DNA of 12,561 bases. Source: Cyclobacteriaceae bacterium. GTDB taxonomy: Bacteria > Bacteroidota > Bacteroidia > Cytophagales > Cyclobacteriaceae. The notes under the pieces were generated by a model. It ran no database searches, was not told the origin of the DNA, and worked only from the letters and a program-made list of their open reading frames with translations. Position numbers and translations under genes: made by a program. Below, piece after piece: positions 6,155-12,561 of the stretch. The stretch is taken from the NCBI GenBank assembly GCA_019751475.1, contig JAIENH010000350.1:1-12561 (forward strand), read 5' to 3'. Positions within the stretch are counted from its first letter, which is position 1, and each line of letters begins with the position of its first letter.

Positions 6155-6928
6155 ATGCCAACGTCACACGTGATCGATTATCAAATCAAAGGTGAAAGCA
6201 TTCAAATTGTAGAAGTAGAACTTGATCCCCTGGAAACCGTCATTGCCGAAGCCGGTGCTATGCTCTTTATGGAAGATGGCATACAATTCGAAACTAAAAT
6301 GGGCGATGGCTCGCAAGCCAATCAAAGCATCTTTGACAAACTACTTTCGGCTGGCAGCCGCGTGCTCACCGGTGAGTCGCTCTTTATGACGCACTTCACC
6401 AATCGTGGAAACAAAAAAGCAAAAGTCGGCTTCTCTGCTCCTTATCCGGGCACGGTTATTCCAATCGACCTGGCCCAAATGAGCGGTCATGAATTGATTG
6501 TACAGAAAGATGGTTTTTTATGTGCAGCGTTTGGCACTAAGCTCTCCATTGTCTTTAATCGCAAGATCGGTGCGGGTCTGGTGGGAGGCGAAGGGTTCAT
6601 CCTGCAAAAGCTCTCCGGTGACGGCAAAGCATTTGTGCATGCAGGTGGTACACTCATCGAAAAAACGTTGAACAACGAAACGCTCCGGGTTGACACAGGC
6701 TGCGTAGTGGCATTCGAGACGCACATCGACTTTGATGTAGAATCAACCGGCAGCTTGAAGTCTATGATTTTCGGAGGAGAAGGAATTTTTCTGGCCACAC
6801 TTCGTGGCACCGGCAAAGTGTGGCTGCAGTCCATGCCTATACGCAAGTTGGTGCAGGCATTGTCACCTTACGGTTCTGCAAGTAGAAAAGAGTCCAGCTC
6901 TATCCTGGGCGGACTGTTCGAAAACTAG
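6155..6928 (+). CDS. AIM24/TIGR00266 family protein
   Basis: The protein has 257 aa and matches the TIGR00266/AIM24 (formerly DUF124) family. It opens with [20 protein letters not shown], continues with an [12 protein letters not shown] turn, and has the glycine-rich repeats typical of this beta-sandwich fold ([23 protein letters not shown]; then [23 protein letters not shown]). There is no signal peptide or TM segment. The bacterial role is unknown; the name comes from yeast Aim24, a mitochondrial inner-membrane protein involved in MICOS organisation. The ATG at 6155 is 4 bp after the repaired hicA stop, so it may ride on the hicBA transcript. It is convergent with the lipoprotein gene at 6932, with a gap of only 3 bp and no room for a terminator. 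Confidence 0.9.
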   Translation: MPTSHVIDYQIKGESIQIVEVELDPLETVIAEAGAMLFMEDGIQFETKMGDGSQANQSIFDKLLSAGSRVLTGESLFMTHFTNRGNKKAKVGFSAPYPGTVIPIDLAQMSGHELIVQKDGFLCAAFGTKLSIVFNRKIGAGLVGGEGFILQKLSGDGKAFVHAGGTLIEKTLNNETLRVDTGCVVAFETHIDFDVESTGSLKSMIFGGEGIFLATLRGTGKVWLQSMPIRKLVQALSPYGSASRKESSSILGGLFEN

Positions 6929-6931
6929 CAA

Positions 6932-7474
6932 CTACTTTACCTTCTGTAGTTCATCTCCAGTGAAGTAGCCGTCTTTGATAAGCTGCATCAGTTGCTGACG
7001 CGTGGGATTGATCTGGTAATATGTTTCGTCTTTTCGTTCAATCTCCTTGATAGCAAATCGCTTGGCAAGTTTTTTAAGAATGTCTTTTCGTTTGGAGTCG
7101 TCCCCAACTTGAATCGAAAGAAAGTCAATAGAACCGGAAGGCTTCTGACGAATCACGCGCAACACCCATTGGTCGCCTGAGCGAAAGTTGACGAAGTAAT
7201 AATTTTCAAATTGTTTTATCACCAGTGAGTCGCTCAGTGTACCACGGCCAAGCCAGTCATTGTCTTGTGTATCTCTGAAATGATATCCCCACGATTCGAT
7301 GATGAGTGTATCAGTATCATTTCCCTTTTCATTGATCCCCACATATTCGCCTCTCAATCGCACGGGTACTTCTTTTAATTCCGGCAGATCGGCAGGCTGT
7401 GGCACAGGAAACGACACTTCCTTGCAGGAATACAGGAGCAACGTCCAAACCAATGCCAATCCTGCTATTCTCAT
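6932..7474 (-). CDS. Hypothetical lipoprotein
   Basis: The protein has 180 aa and a type II signal peptide: MR, then a hydrophobic stretch, ending in the lipobox LYSC with the lipidated Cys17. The mature protein is probably periplasmic or outer-membrane attached. The body has a likely beta-rich region (LRGEYVGINEKGNDTDTLII, WGYHFRDTQDNDWLG, SLVIKQFENYYFVNFR, WVLRVIRQK), which could be a small barrel or sandwich, followed by a C-terminal basic helical segment (KKLAKRFAIKEIERK) and NPTRQQLMQLIKDGYFTGDEL. I do not recognise a domain. It is separated from the upstream oxidoreductase gene by 140 bp containing a hairpin repeat, so it is probably transcribed separately. Confidence 0.75.
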   Translation of the reverse strand: MRIAGLALVWTLLLYSCKEVSFPVPQPADLPELKEVPVRLRGEYVGINEKGNDTDTLIIESWGYHFRDTQDNDWLGRGTLSDSLVIKQFENYYFVNFRSGDQWVLRVIRQKPSGSIDFLSIQVGDDSKRKDILKKLAKRFAIKEIERKDETYYQINPTRQQLMQLIKDGYFTGDELQKVK

Positions 7475-7522
7475 ACAGTAAACTTAGCAAGATTTTGGTA
7501 GATGTGAATGAGGCATTAAACT

Positions 7523-7604
7523 CTCTGTGGCCCTCAGTGATCCCTGTGGTTACGAATCAATAAACACCACAGGGAACACGGAGTTCACGGAGGATTTCAC
7601 GGAG
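7523..7604. repeat. Extragenic inverted repeat with internal CTCxGTG units
   Basis: The left arm (7523-7550) and right arm (7566-7592) are imperfect reverse complements. The inner 10 bp pair perfectly (TCCCTGTGGT at 7541-7550 with ACCACAGGGA at 7566-7575) around a 15-nt loop. The outer part pairs with mismatches and one bulge. Each arm is itself built of short related units (CTCTGTG, CTCAGTG and CCCTGTG on the left; CACGGAG units on the right), and an extra CACGGAG unit follows at 7598-7604. It lies between two minus-strand genes and could act as a transcript-end hairpin for the oxidoreductase gene. The internal repetition is more like a dispersed extragenic element, and there is no clear U-tract. 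Confidence 0.6.
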
Positions 7605-7614
7605 TCATAAGGTG

Positions 7615-8805
7615 CTAGCTCTCTACCCGCTCGACTATTTTTCCGGTTTTCTTATTCTTCAAAATCCACTTCTTGGCACCGTAGTGGGTCATCTCTTCTT
7701 TCACGAGGTAGTGGTCTGCATCATACTCCTGAAGATGGCTGTCTTTGCCAACGCCCGTGCGCCCACGCCAGATGTCAAGCTTTACCGGCTCCCACAATTT
7801 TGATTTCGCAGAGCGATAGGCGGCATCCAATACCGAGTTCACCACATAGCCATCGTAAAATGTTTCGCGTGGCTGCTTGCCTTTCTCCATCGAATCAAAC
7901 ATATCCATGAACATGTGATTGTAGCCGAGCTCATTCAACTCATCGCCCACCGGGAAGAGCCATCCTGAATTACTCTCTGCTTTTTCCGCTACGTAATCAG
8001 CACCTTTGCCACTGGTAAACATTTCAAATCCTGTTCGCAAAAAGCTGTTTACCCAAATGGTGCCCTCGGTACCCATTACTTCATCGCGAAGGTCAAGTCC
8101 TCCGCGAAACGTCCAGCTTACTTCAAACTGCGCAATGGCACCGTTCTCATATTTTACGAGGCCGATGGCGTGGTCTTCAGCATCGATAGGCTTCACTTGT
8201 GTATCCGCCCAACACATCACCTCTATGGGTTTGATGTCTTTGCCAATGTAGCTGCGCGTGATCTCCACGCAATGGCAGCCAAGATCAAGAATACATCCTC
8301 CACCCGCTTGCTCAATATCCCAAAACCAATCGCTGTGAGGGCCCGGGTGTGTCTCCCGCGACTTCGCCCATAAGATCCGGCCCAGAGCACCATTTTTTAC
8401 ACTCTCGTGTGCCTTGATAAACTTGGGTGTGTAAACTAAGTCTTCGAGATAGCCGTTAAAAATTCCCGCTTTCTCAACCGCCTCCAGCATGCGTTTAGCT
8501 TCGGTCGCATTTCTTCCGAGGGGCTTTGTGGTGATCACGGCCTTCTTATGCTTGCAGCACAACAGCACAGCCTCTTCGTGTAAATTATTTGGTAATGAGA
8601 TACACACCACTTCTACTTCGGGTCTGTTAATGGCCTGCTCCATCACTGTAGTGTGGTAAGGCACTTTGTAGTCGTGAGCAAATTTTTTCGCGCTCTCTTC
8701 CTTACGGGAATAGATGGTTACGATCTTGTCTTTGCTGCGATAGCCCTGAAGGGAATCTGCATAGAAGCGTCCGATAAAACCGGAGCCGAGCATGGCAATA
8801 TTCAT
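7615..8805 (-). CDS. Gfo/Idh/MocA-family oxidoreductase
   Basis: The protein has 396 aa, with an N-terminal NAD(P)-binding Rossmann domain (MNIAMLGSGFIGRFYA, loop GSGFIG) and the family's C-terminal alpha/beta substrate domain. The position of the EKP motif reads TTKP, with the active-site Lys at K94 and the preceding Glu replaced by Thr93. The second family motif is intact: GGGCILDLGCH, with D174 and H178. Members oxidise or reduce sugars, inositols and related polyols or glycosides in the cytoplasm; the substrate here is unknown. There is no Tat signal, unlike many Bacteroidota homologues. The gene lies 25 bp downstream of the MFS transporter gene on the same strand, which suggests the transporter imports the substrate. 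The tail from about residue 360 is polar and ends in KNKKTGKIVERVES. Confidence 0.9.
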   Translation of the reverse strand: MNIAMLGSGFIGRFYADSLQGYRSKDKIVTIYSRKEESAKKFAHDYKVPYHTTVMEQAINRPEVEVVCISLPNNLHEEAVLLCCKHKKAVITTKPLGRNATEAKRMLEAVEKAGIFNGYLEDLVYTPKFIKAHESVKNGALGRILWAKSRETHPGPHSDWFWDIEQAGGGCILDLGCHCVEITRSYIGKDIKPIEVMCWADTQVKPIDAEDHAIGLVKYENGAIAQFEVSWTFRGGLDLRDEVMGTEGTIWVNSFLRTGFEMFTSGKGADYVAEKAESNSGWLFPVGDELNELGYNHMFMDMFDSMEKGKQPRETFYDGYVVNSVLDAAYRSAKSKLWEPVKLDIWRGRTGVGKDSHLQEYDADHYLVKEEMTHYGAKKWILKNKKTGKIVERVES

Positions 8806-8830
8806 ACGTCTTGAAATTTGGGATTAAAAA

Positions 8831-10024
8831 TTAAGTAGTCTTTATCTCAGATTTTTCTTTGAAGAAGAAAATAAAGTAAACCAATACCGCTACGGCTATG
8901 TAAGCTGGCACGAACCAAATCGACTTCCAGGCATGCACACCATCGGTAGTGTAGTAGTCGGTGGTGAACCCGGAAAACCACGTGCCGATGAACATGCCCA
9001 ATCCATAGGTAGCAAACGTGAAGAGCCCTTGTGCTGCATTTTTGATTTTCTCTCCCGCTTTCTTTTCCGTGTACATGTAGCCGGTTACAAAAAAGAAATC
9101 GTAGCAAATGCCGTGAAGTAAAATGCCTGCGTACAACATCCACACGTTGGCGTCAATATTTCCGAAAGCAAAGCAAACGTAGCGCAGTATCCAGGCGCCC
9201 ATGCCAAGCAGCAACATCTTCTTCACCCCGATGCTGTTGAATAAAAAAGGTATCGCTAAAATAAACACGGCCTCTGACACCTGGCCTAGTATCATTTTGC
9301 TGGCAGCGTTTTCCATTCCCAACTCATTCAAAAAGACATTGGCGAAGCCATAGTAAAATGAGAGCGGAATGCACACTAAAATGGCTGCGATAAAAAATAT
9401 CAGGTAGGGTTTGTCTTTAAATAATACGAAGGCTTCCGTGCCGATGGCTGCTGATGCGGAGGCGCTTGCATTTCCTTTCGGAGGTGTGTTCGGCAAAATA
9501 AAACTTAACAAACCCAGCGCTGCTGACATGATAGCGGCCATATAAAATGTAGCCGATGTCTTTTCGATCGAAAGAACTCCAATCATGATGCCGGCCAATA
9601 TCCAGCCGAGTGTACCAAACACGCGTATCCACGGAAACTGCTTGCCGGGGTCGGTCATTTGATGGAAGGCGATACTATTGCTTAGCGCGATGGTGGGCAT
9701 GTACAAAAGTGAGTACACCAGTATGACCCAGTAGAAAGCCGTGTTGTCGGTTATGATCGTGGCTACGTATAGCAACACCGCTCCCAGCAAGTGAAGCACA
9801 CCCATGATGCGTTGCGCGGCAAAAAACCGGTCGGCCACCATACCAATAAAAAAAGGAGAAATCATTGTAGCAATGGCCAATGCACTGTAGGCCGCACCGA
9901 TCTGCACCCCACTCGAACCCAGAAACTGCGACATGTAGGTACCCATGGTGACGTACCAAGCGCCCCAGATGAAATACTGGAGCAACATCATGAGGGCAAG
10001 TTTGATAAAGGAAGCTGGTTGCAT
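8831..10024 (-). CDS. NupG-type nucleoside/sugar MFS transporter
   Basis: The protein has 397 aa and about 12 hydrophobic helices. It matches the nucleoside:H+ symporter family (NupG/XapB; PF03825). The N-terminal LQYFIWGAWYVTMGTYM helix, the cytoplasmic TM2-TM3 loop GMVADRFFAAQR (residues 61-72, with G61, D65 and R66 of MFS motif A) and the IRVFGTLGWILAG segment are family marks. The central loop after TM6 is Ala/Ser-rich and polar (TPPKGNASASASAAI). It is an inner-membrane proton-coupled importer. In Bacteroidota such transporters often sit beside Gfo/Idh/MocA dehydrogenases, as here, so the cargo may be a nucleoside or a modified sugar. It is the first gene of a likely two-gene operon. Confidence 0.9.
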   Translation of the reverse strand: MQPASFIKLALMMLLQYFIWGAWYVTMGTYMSQFLGSSGVQIGAAYSALAIATMISPFFIGMVADRFFAAQRIMGVLHLLGAVLLYVATIITDNTAFYWVILVYSLLYMPTIALSNSIAFHQMTDPGKQFPWIRVFGTLGWILAGIMIGVLSIEKTSATFYMAAIMSAALGLLSFILPNTPPKGNASASASAAIGTEAFVLFKDKPYLIFFIAAILVCIPLSFYYGFANVFLNELGMENAASKMILGQVSEAVFILAIPFLFNSIGVKKMLLLGMGAWILRYVCFAFGNIDANVWMLYAGILLHGICYDFFFVTGYMYTEKKAGEKIKNAAQGLFTFATYGLGMFIGTWFSGFTTDYYTTDGVHAWKSIWFVPAYIAVAVLVYFIFFFKEKSEIKTT

Positions 10025-10053
10025 GGCAGAGGTTTTCCCGGTAAGATAATGAG

Positions 10054-10085
10054 CAAACGGAAAATCTGCTATGCTATTTATTCAA
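10054..10085 (-). promoter_or_regulatory. Candidate promoter of the MFS transporter-oxidoreductase operon
   Basis: On the minus strand TCCGTTTG (10061-10054) matches the -7 consensus TAnnTTTG in seven of eight positions, and a TTG (10085-10083) lies 21 bp upstream, within the usual range. The -7 element is about 29 bp from the transporter's ATG at 10024. Confidence 0.35.
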
Positions 10086-10086
10086 G

Positions 10087-11550
10087 TTAATCGGCCTCAA
10101 GAGGATTATACAGGTATTTGCGCTCGGCAAAATCATATAGGGTAAACCTACGCAAGTCGTAGTAGGCCGTCCAGAAAGACTTTAATGCTTGAATGTAGCT
10201 GCGCTTGGCATTGTCCTTTTCCGTAAGGGCAATGTTGAGATTGGTGATATCAATTTTGCCAATGAGGTAACGGTTTTGGGCCACTTTGTAACGCTCCATC
10301 GCTACCTGGTCTGACTTCTTCGTTATTTCAATTTGCAATCGAAGTGTTTCAAACTTTCGTACTTGTGTTAATATCTCTTGCTCAAAATTCACTTCATCCT
10401 GATCAATGATGAAGTCCTGTAGTCGCTTGTTGGCGTAAGCTGTTTGCATTTGTGCCTTTCTCCGGCCCCAGTCAATCACAGGGATACCAAAAGAAAGCGT
10501 GGCGAACTGCTGGCGCGATGGATTGCGGTAAATATCGTTTATAGTATTTCCCAATCCGTTAAGTCCGTAGCCGGCAAAAACAGAGACCTGGTATAACTGC
10601 CCACGTATGCGGGCCACTTCCTGGTCAGCTTCTAATTTTCTCCTCTGAAAAGCGATAAAGGCAGAGCGGGTTTTTTTCGCGTGATCAAGTGCTTCCTCTT
10701 CTGTCACTTCAAACTCCGGGATGTGATCCGGTAATGACAACGAAAAGTCTTCGCCATTGCGTAAGCCGATGAAAGTACGCAACTTTAAACTGGCCGTTTG
10801 CAAATCCAGATTTGCCTGCGCCACATCTTGTCGCGAGCGAAGCAATTGAAGCTCTACTTGCAAGAGCTTATCTTCTGATGTGGTGCCGATGTTATATCGT
10901 CCCTGCTCTATTTTATAGATGGTGTCGTTATTGGCCAGGTTAAATTGGGCGATCTGAAGATTGACTTGCGCCTGGAGCACATCAAAAAAATTGCCAGCCG
11001 CATCACTTGAAATTTGCTCCATGTTTTCGGCATAGTCGCGCTTTGACTCCTCATACCGGATGGGCTGGATTTTTTTGTCCCACTTCAATGGGTTAAATGC
11101 AAAGATGGGTTGATTCAATTGCACGCTAAGAGGTGTTCCATTCCACTGAGTGGAATTGTTGGTCAGGTTGTTAAAGTAATTGTGAATGGTATTGACAGAA
11201 ATGGTACCTCCTGTTGCCTGGATAGGCTGCTCAATGGCAAGATTCACCCCGGGATTAAACTGATTGATCGGCAAGTATAAAATAGATCCGTCCGGTTGGC
11301 GAACGGCTGAAATACTATTTGTGTAGAGCGCCCCGGCATTGTTACTATTGAGGCGAATCTGCGGATTGTAATTCGTACGGTAATAACGGTACTGCCAATA
11401 ACGATTTTGCATTCGTGTCTCTGCCTGACGAAATGCGGGCGACTGCGTTTTGGCACGTTGAATTACTTCCTCAATGGAGAATGTATTTTGTGCAAAGGCA
11501 AAGGCACTGCACGCAAGAAGTGCAACTGTCAAAATAATTTTTCTATTCAT
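10087..11550 (-). CDS. TolC-family outer membrane efflux protein
   Basis: TolC-type trimers form the outer-membrane duct of tripartite efflux or export systems. With the ATG at 11550 the protein is 487 aa, and MNRKIILTVALLACSAFAFA is a clean Sec signal peptide. A longer reading from a TTG at 11565 adds only MHPYA in front of it and is less likely. The body shows the two-fold repeat of the family: long amphipathic helices (NFFDVLQAQVNLQIAQFNLA, then GRYNIGTTSEDKLLQVELQLL) and, in the second half, ARIRGQLYQVSVFAGYGLNG, GIPVIDWGRRKAQ and RYLIGKIDITNLNIALTE. The start overlaps the stop of the permease gene by 8 bp (ATGAATAG), so the two are translationally coupled and probably work in one pump. 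The periplasmic adaptor and ATPase are not in the window. Confidence 0.93.
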   Translation of the reverse strand: MNRKIILTVALLACSAFAFAQNTFSIEEVIQRAKTQSPAFRQAETRMQNRYWQYRYYRTNYNPQIRLNSNNAGALYTNSISAVRQPDGSILYLPINQFNPGVNLAIEQPIQATGGTISVNTIHNYFNNLTNNSTQWNGTPLSVQLNQPIFAFNPLKWDKKIQPIRYEESKRDYAENMEQISSDAAGNFFDVLQAQVNLQIAQFNLANNDTIYKIEQGRYNIGTTSEDKLLQVELQLLRSRQDVAQANLDLQTASLKLRTFIGLRNGEDFSLSLPDHIPEFEVTEEEALDHAKKTRSAFIAFQRRKLEADQEVARIRGQLYQVSVFAGYGLNGLGNTINDIYRNPSRQQFATLSFGIPVIDWGRRKAQMQTAYANKRLQDFIIDQDEVNFEQEILTQVRKFETLRLQIEITKKSDQVAMERYKVAQNRYLIGKIDITNLNIALTEKDNAKRSYIQALKSFWTAYYDLRRFTLYDFAERKYLYNPLEAD

Positions 11551-12561
11551 AGCGTAAGGATGCAATCGGATCTTGTTGGGCGGCTCTGCGGGCAGGAGCG
11601 ATCCCGAAGATCAAGCCCACCGAGGCAGCCACGCCAAACGACAACACAATGGAGGTGAAGCTGATAATGGTGGGGATACCGGCCAGGGTGGAAATGATGT
11701 AGGCCATGGAGGCGCCCAGTATCACACCGATAATGCCGCCTGACACACTGATCATCACTGCCTCAAACAAAAACTGCTGTATGATGTCGCTCTTCTGAGC
11801 TCCAATCGACAGGCGCAACCCAATTTCTTTTATCCGCTCCAGCACCGATGCCAGCATGATATTCATAATACCGATGCCACCCACCAACAATGATATACCG
11901 GCAATGGCACCCAAAACGTAATTGAAAATATCGTTGGTGCGTTGCTGTTGTTTCAGCAATAGCTCCGGTATCTCAATTTCATAGTCCACCACATCGTAAT
12001 GTCTTCGTTGCAACATGCGCTGTAGCACTTCTGCAGCCGGTTGTAGTAAGTTGGTTTGGTCCACTTGTATCACAAGTCGATCCAGCTGGTGATAGTTTTT
12101 GTCTTGCTTTTGTTCTTCTTCTTGCTGCCCTGTGATAATAACCATGCCTCGACTGCGCATGCCAGCCAATCGCAATGCTTCTGCCGTGATCAAGTCGCGG
12201 TTTTTATAGCGGATGAGAATAGTTTGAAGTGGCGCATACACATCCATATTAAAATCGCGAATGCCCAGTTTGCTGATACTGCTTTCTGACACTACGCGTT
12301 CATTCAACACACCGATGATGGTGAGCCAGTGCGGGCCCACTTTTATGCTCTTACCGATTGGTTCCTCGGTGGGGAAAAAACGACTCTTCACGCCATAGCC
12401 GATGATGCAGACCGGAGCGCCCATTTTGATCTGCTCGGCACTAAACACCTGGCCTGATGAAATTTGGAAGTTGAAAATTTCAAAATAAGACGGCAGCACC
12501 CCGATAAGCTTGGCCGATCTCCGGTAGCCATTGCGAATCACGTTTGTCTCAATCAAAATTT
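11543..12561 (-). CDS. MacB/FtsX-type ABC transporter permease (partial, N-terminus off window)
   Basis: The frame is open to the right edge, so the visible 339 or so codons lack the N-terminal part, including the first TM helix. The large periplasmic MacB-type domain occupies the first 200 or so visible residues (VLPSYFEIFNFQISSGQVFS, VCIIGYGVKSRFFP, PIGKSIKVG). The C-terminal FtsX domain then has three TM helices: YVLGAIAGISLLVGGIGIMN, then FLFEAVMISVSGGIIGVILG, and finally the IVLSFGVAASVGLIFGIAPA helix with its PARRAAQQDPIASLRYE tail. MacB uses ATP hydrolysed by a partner or fused ATPase to drive periplasmic conformational change and efflux through TolC; the immediately downstream TolC-family gene fits this. 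Whether this permease has its own ATPase is decided outside the window. An apparent start at 12556 is a TTG in an open frame and should not be used. Confidence 0.92.
   Translation of the reverse strand, partial: ILIETNVIRNGYRRSAKLIGVLPSYFEIFNFQISSGQVFSAEQIKMGAPVCIIGYGVKSRFFPTEEPIGKSIKVGPHWLTIIGVLNERVVSESSISKLGIRDFNMDVYAPLQTILIRYKNRDLITAEALRLAGMRSRGMVIITGQQEEEQKQDKNYHQLDRLVIQVDQTNLLQPAAEVLQRMLQRRHYDVVDYEIEIPELLLKQQQRTNDIFNYVLGAIAGISLLVGGIGIMNIMLASVLERIKEIGLRLSIGAQKSDIIQQFLFEAVMISVSGGIIGVILGASMAYIISTLAGIPTIISFTSIVLSFGVAASVGLIFGIAPARRAAQQDPIASLRYE

Noticed and set aside
6487..6846. Minus-strand open frame of 119 codons
   Set aside because: It lies wholly inside the AIM24-family gene on the opposite strand and is composition-driven, with no domain resemblance.
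5674..6928. hicB-hicA-AIM24 as a three-component defence or toxin system
   Set aside because: The AIM24-family gene is found widely without TA genes; close spacing alone does not support a functional unit, and the toxin frame is broken here.
7479..7486. TAAGTTTA on the minus strand as a promoter -7 element for the lipoprotein gene
   Set aside because: It is only 4 bp from the start codon, which would leave essentially no leader, and it lacks the final G of the consensus.
7523..7604. CRISPR-like array from the repeated CTCxGTG units
   Set aside because: Units are only about 7-10 nt, degenerate and without spacers; the structure is a hairpin with internal short repeats.
11551..11565. Upstream TTG start for the TolC-family protein
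   Set aside because: It would put MHPYA before a well-formed signal peptide that begins at the ATG at 11550, and that ATG overlaps the permease stop in a typical coupling arrangement.

Overview
The window looks like a chromosomal stretch from a free-living or host-associated Bacteroidota bacterium, most likely a member of the Cytophagales. The grounds are the GltX with the insertion after its KLSKR loop that is usual in this phylum, TAnnTTTG-like -7 promoter elements, the absence of strong Shine-Dalgarno sequences, and the gene families present. Coding density is very high and gaps are mostly under 90 bp. No RNA genes, insertion sequences, prophage or CRISPR arrays were seen. The left edge is not clean: bases 1-140 read as a metazoan-style TRIM/RING-finger fragment fused in frame to the glmS 3' end, most likely an assembly or library chimera.

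Layout. (1) 1-620: the 3' end of glmS (glucosamine-6-P synthase, isomerase domain) behind the foreign-looking segment. (2) 634-1290, minus: a reduced 3-hydroxyacyl-CoA-dehydrogenase-like protein that has lost recognisable NAD-binding and catalytic residues. It is divergent from (3), a plus-strand run: ridA, a two-TM protein overlapping it, gltX, a 75-aa lysine-rich protein and a secreted M14 zinc carboxypeptidase (1348-5641). (4) 5674-6150: a hicB-hicA toxin-antitoxin pair in which hicA carries a one-base frameshift. (5) 6155-6928: an AIM24/TIGR00266 protein. (6) On the minus strand: an orphan lipoprotein (6932-7474), an extragenic hairpin repeat (7523-7604), a Gfo/Idh/MocA oxidoreductase with a NupG-type nucleoside MFS transporter (7615-10024), then a TolC-family efflux protein translationally coupled to a MacB/FtsX-type permease that runs off the right edge (10087-12561).

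How the genes fit together. Most are housekeeping or ordinary accessory genes: amino-sugar synthesis, enamine/imine detoxification, tRNA charging, peptide hydrolysis, uptake plus oxidation of a nucleoside or sugar-like substrate, and tripartite efflux. I found no convincing new multi-gene system. The items most worth checking are the RING/GlmS chimera, the hicA frameshift, the miniaturised 3HCDH protein with its back-to-back divergent promoter, and the internally repetitive hairpin element.
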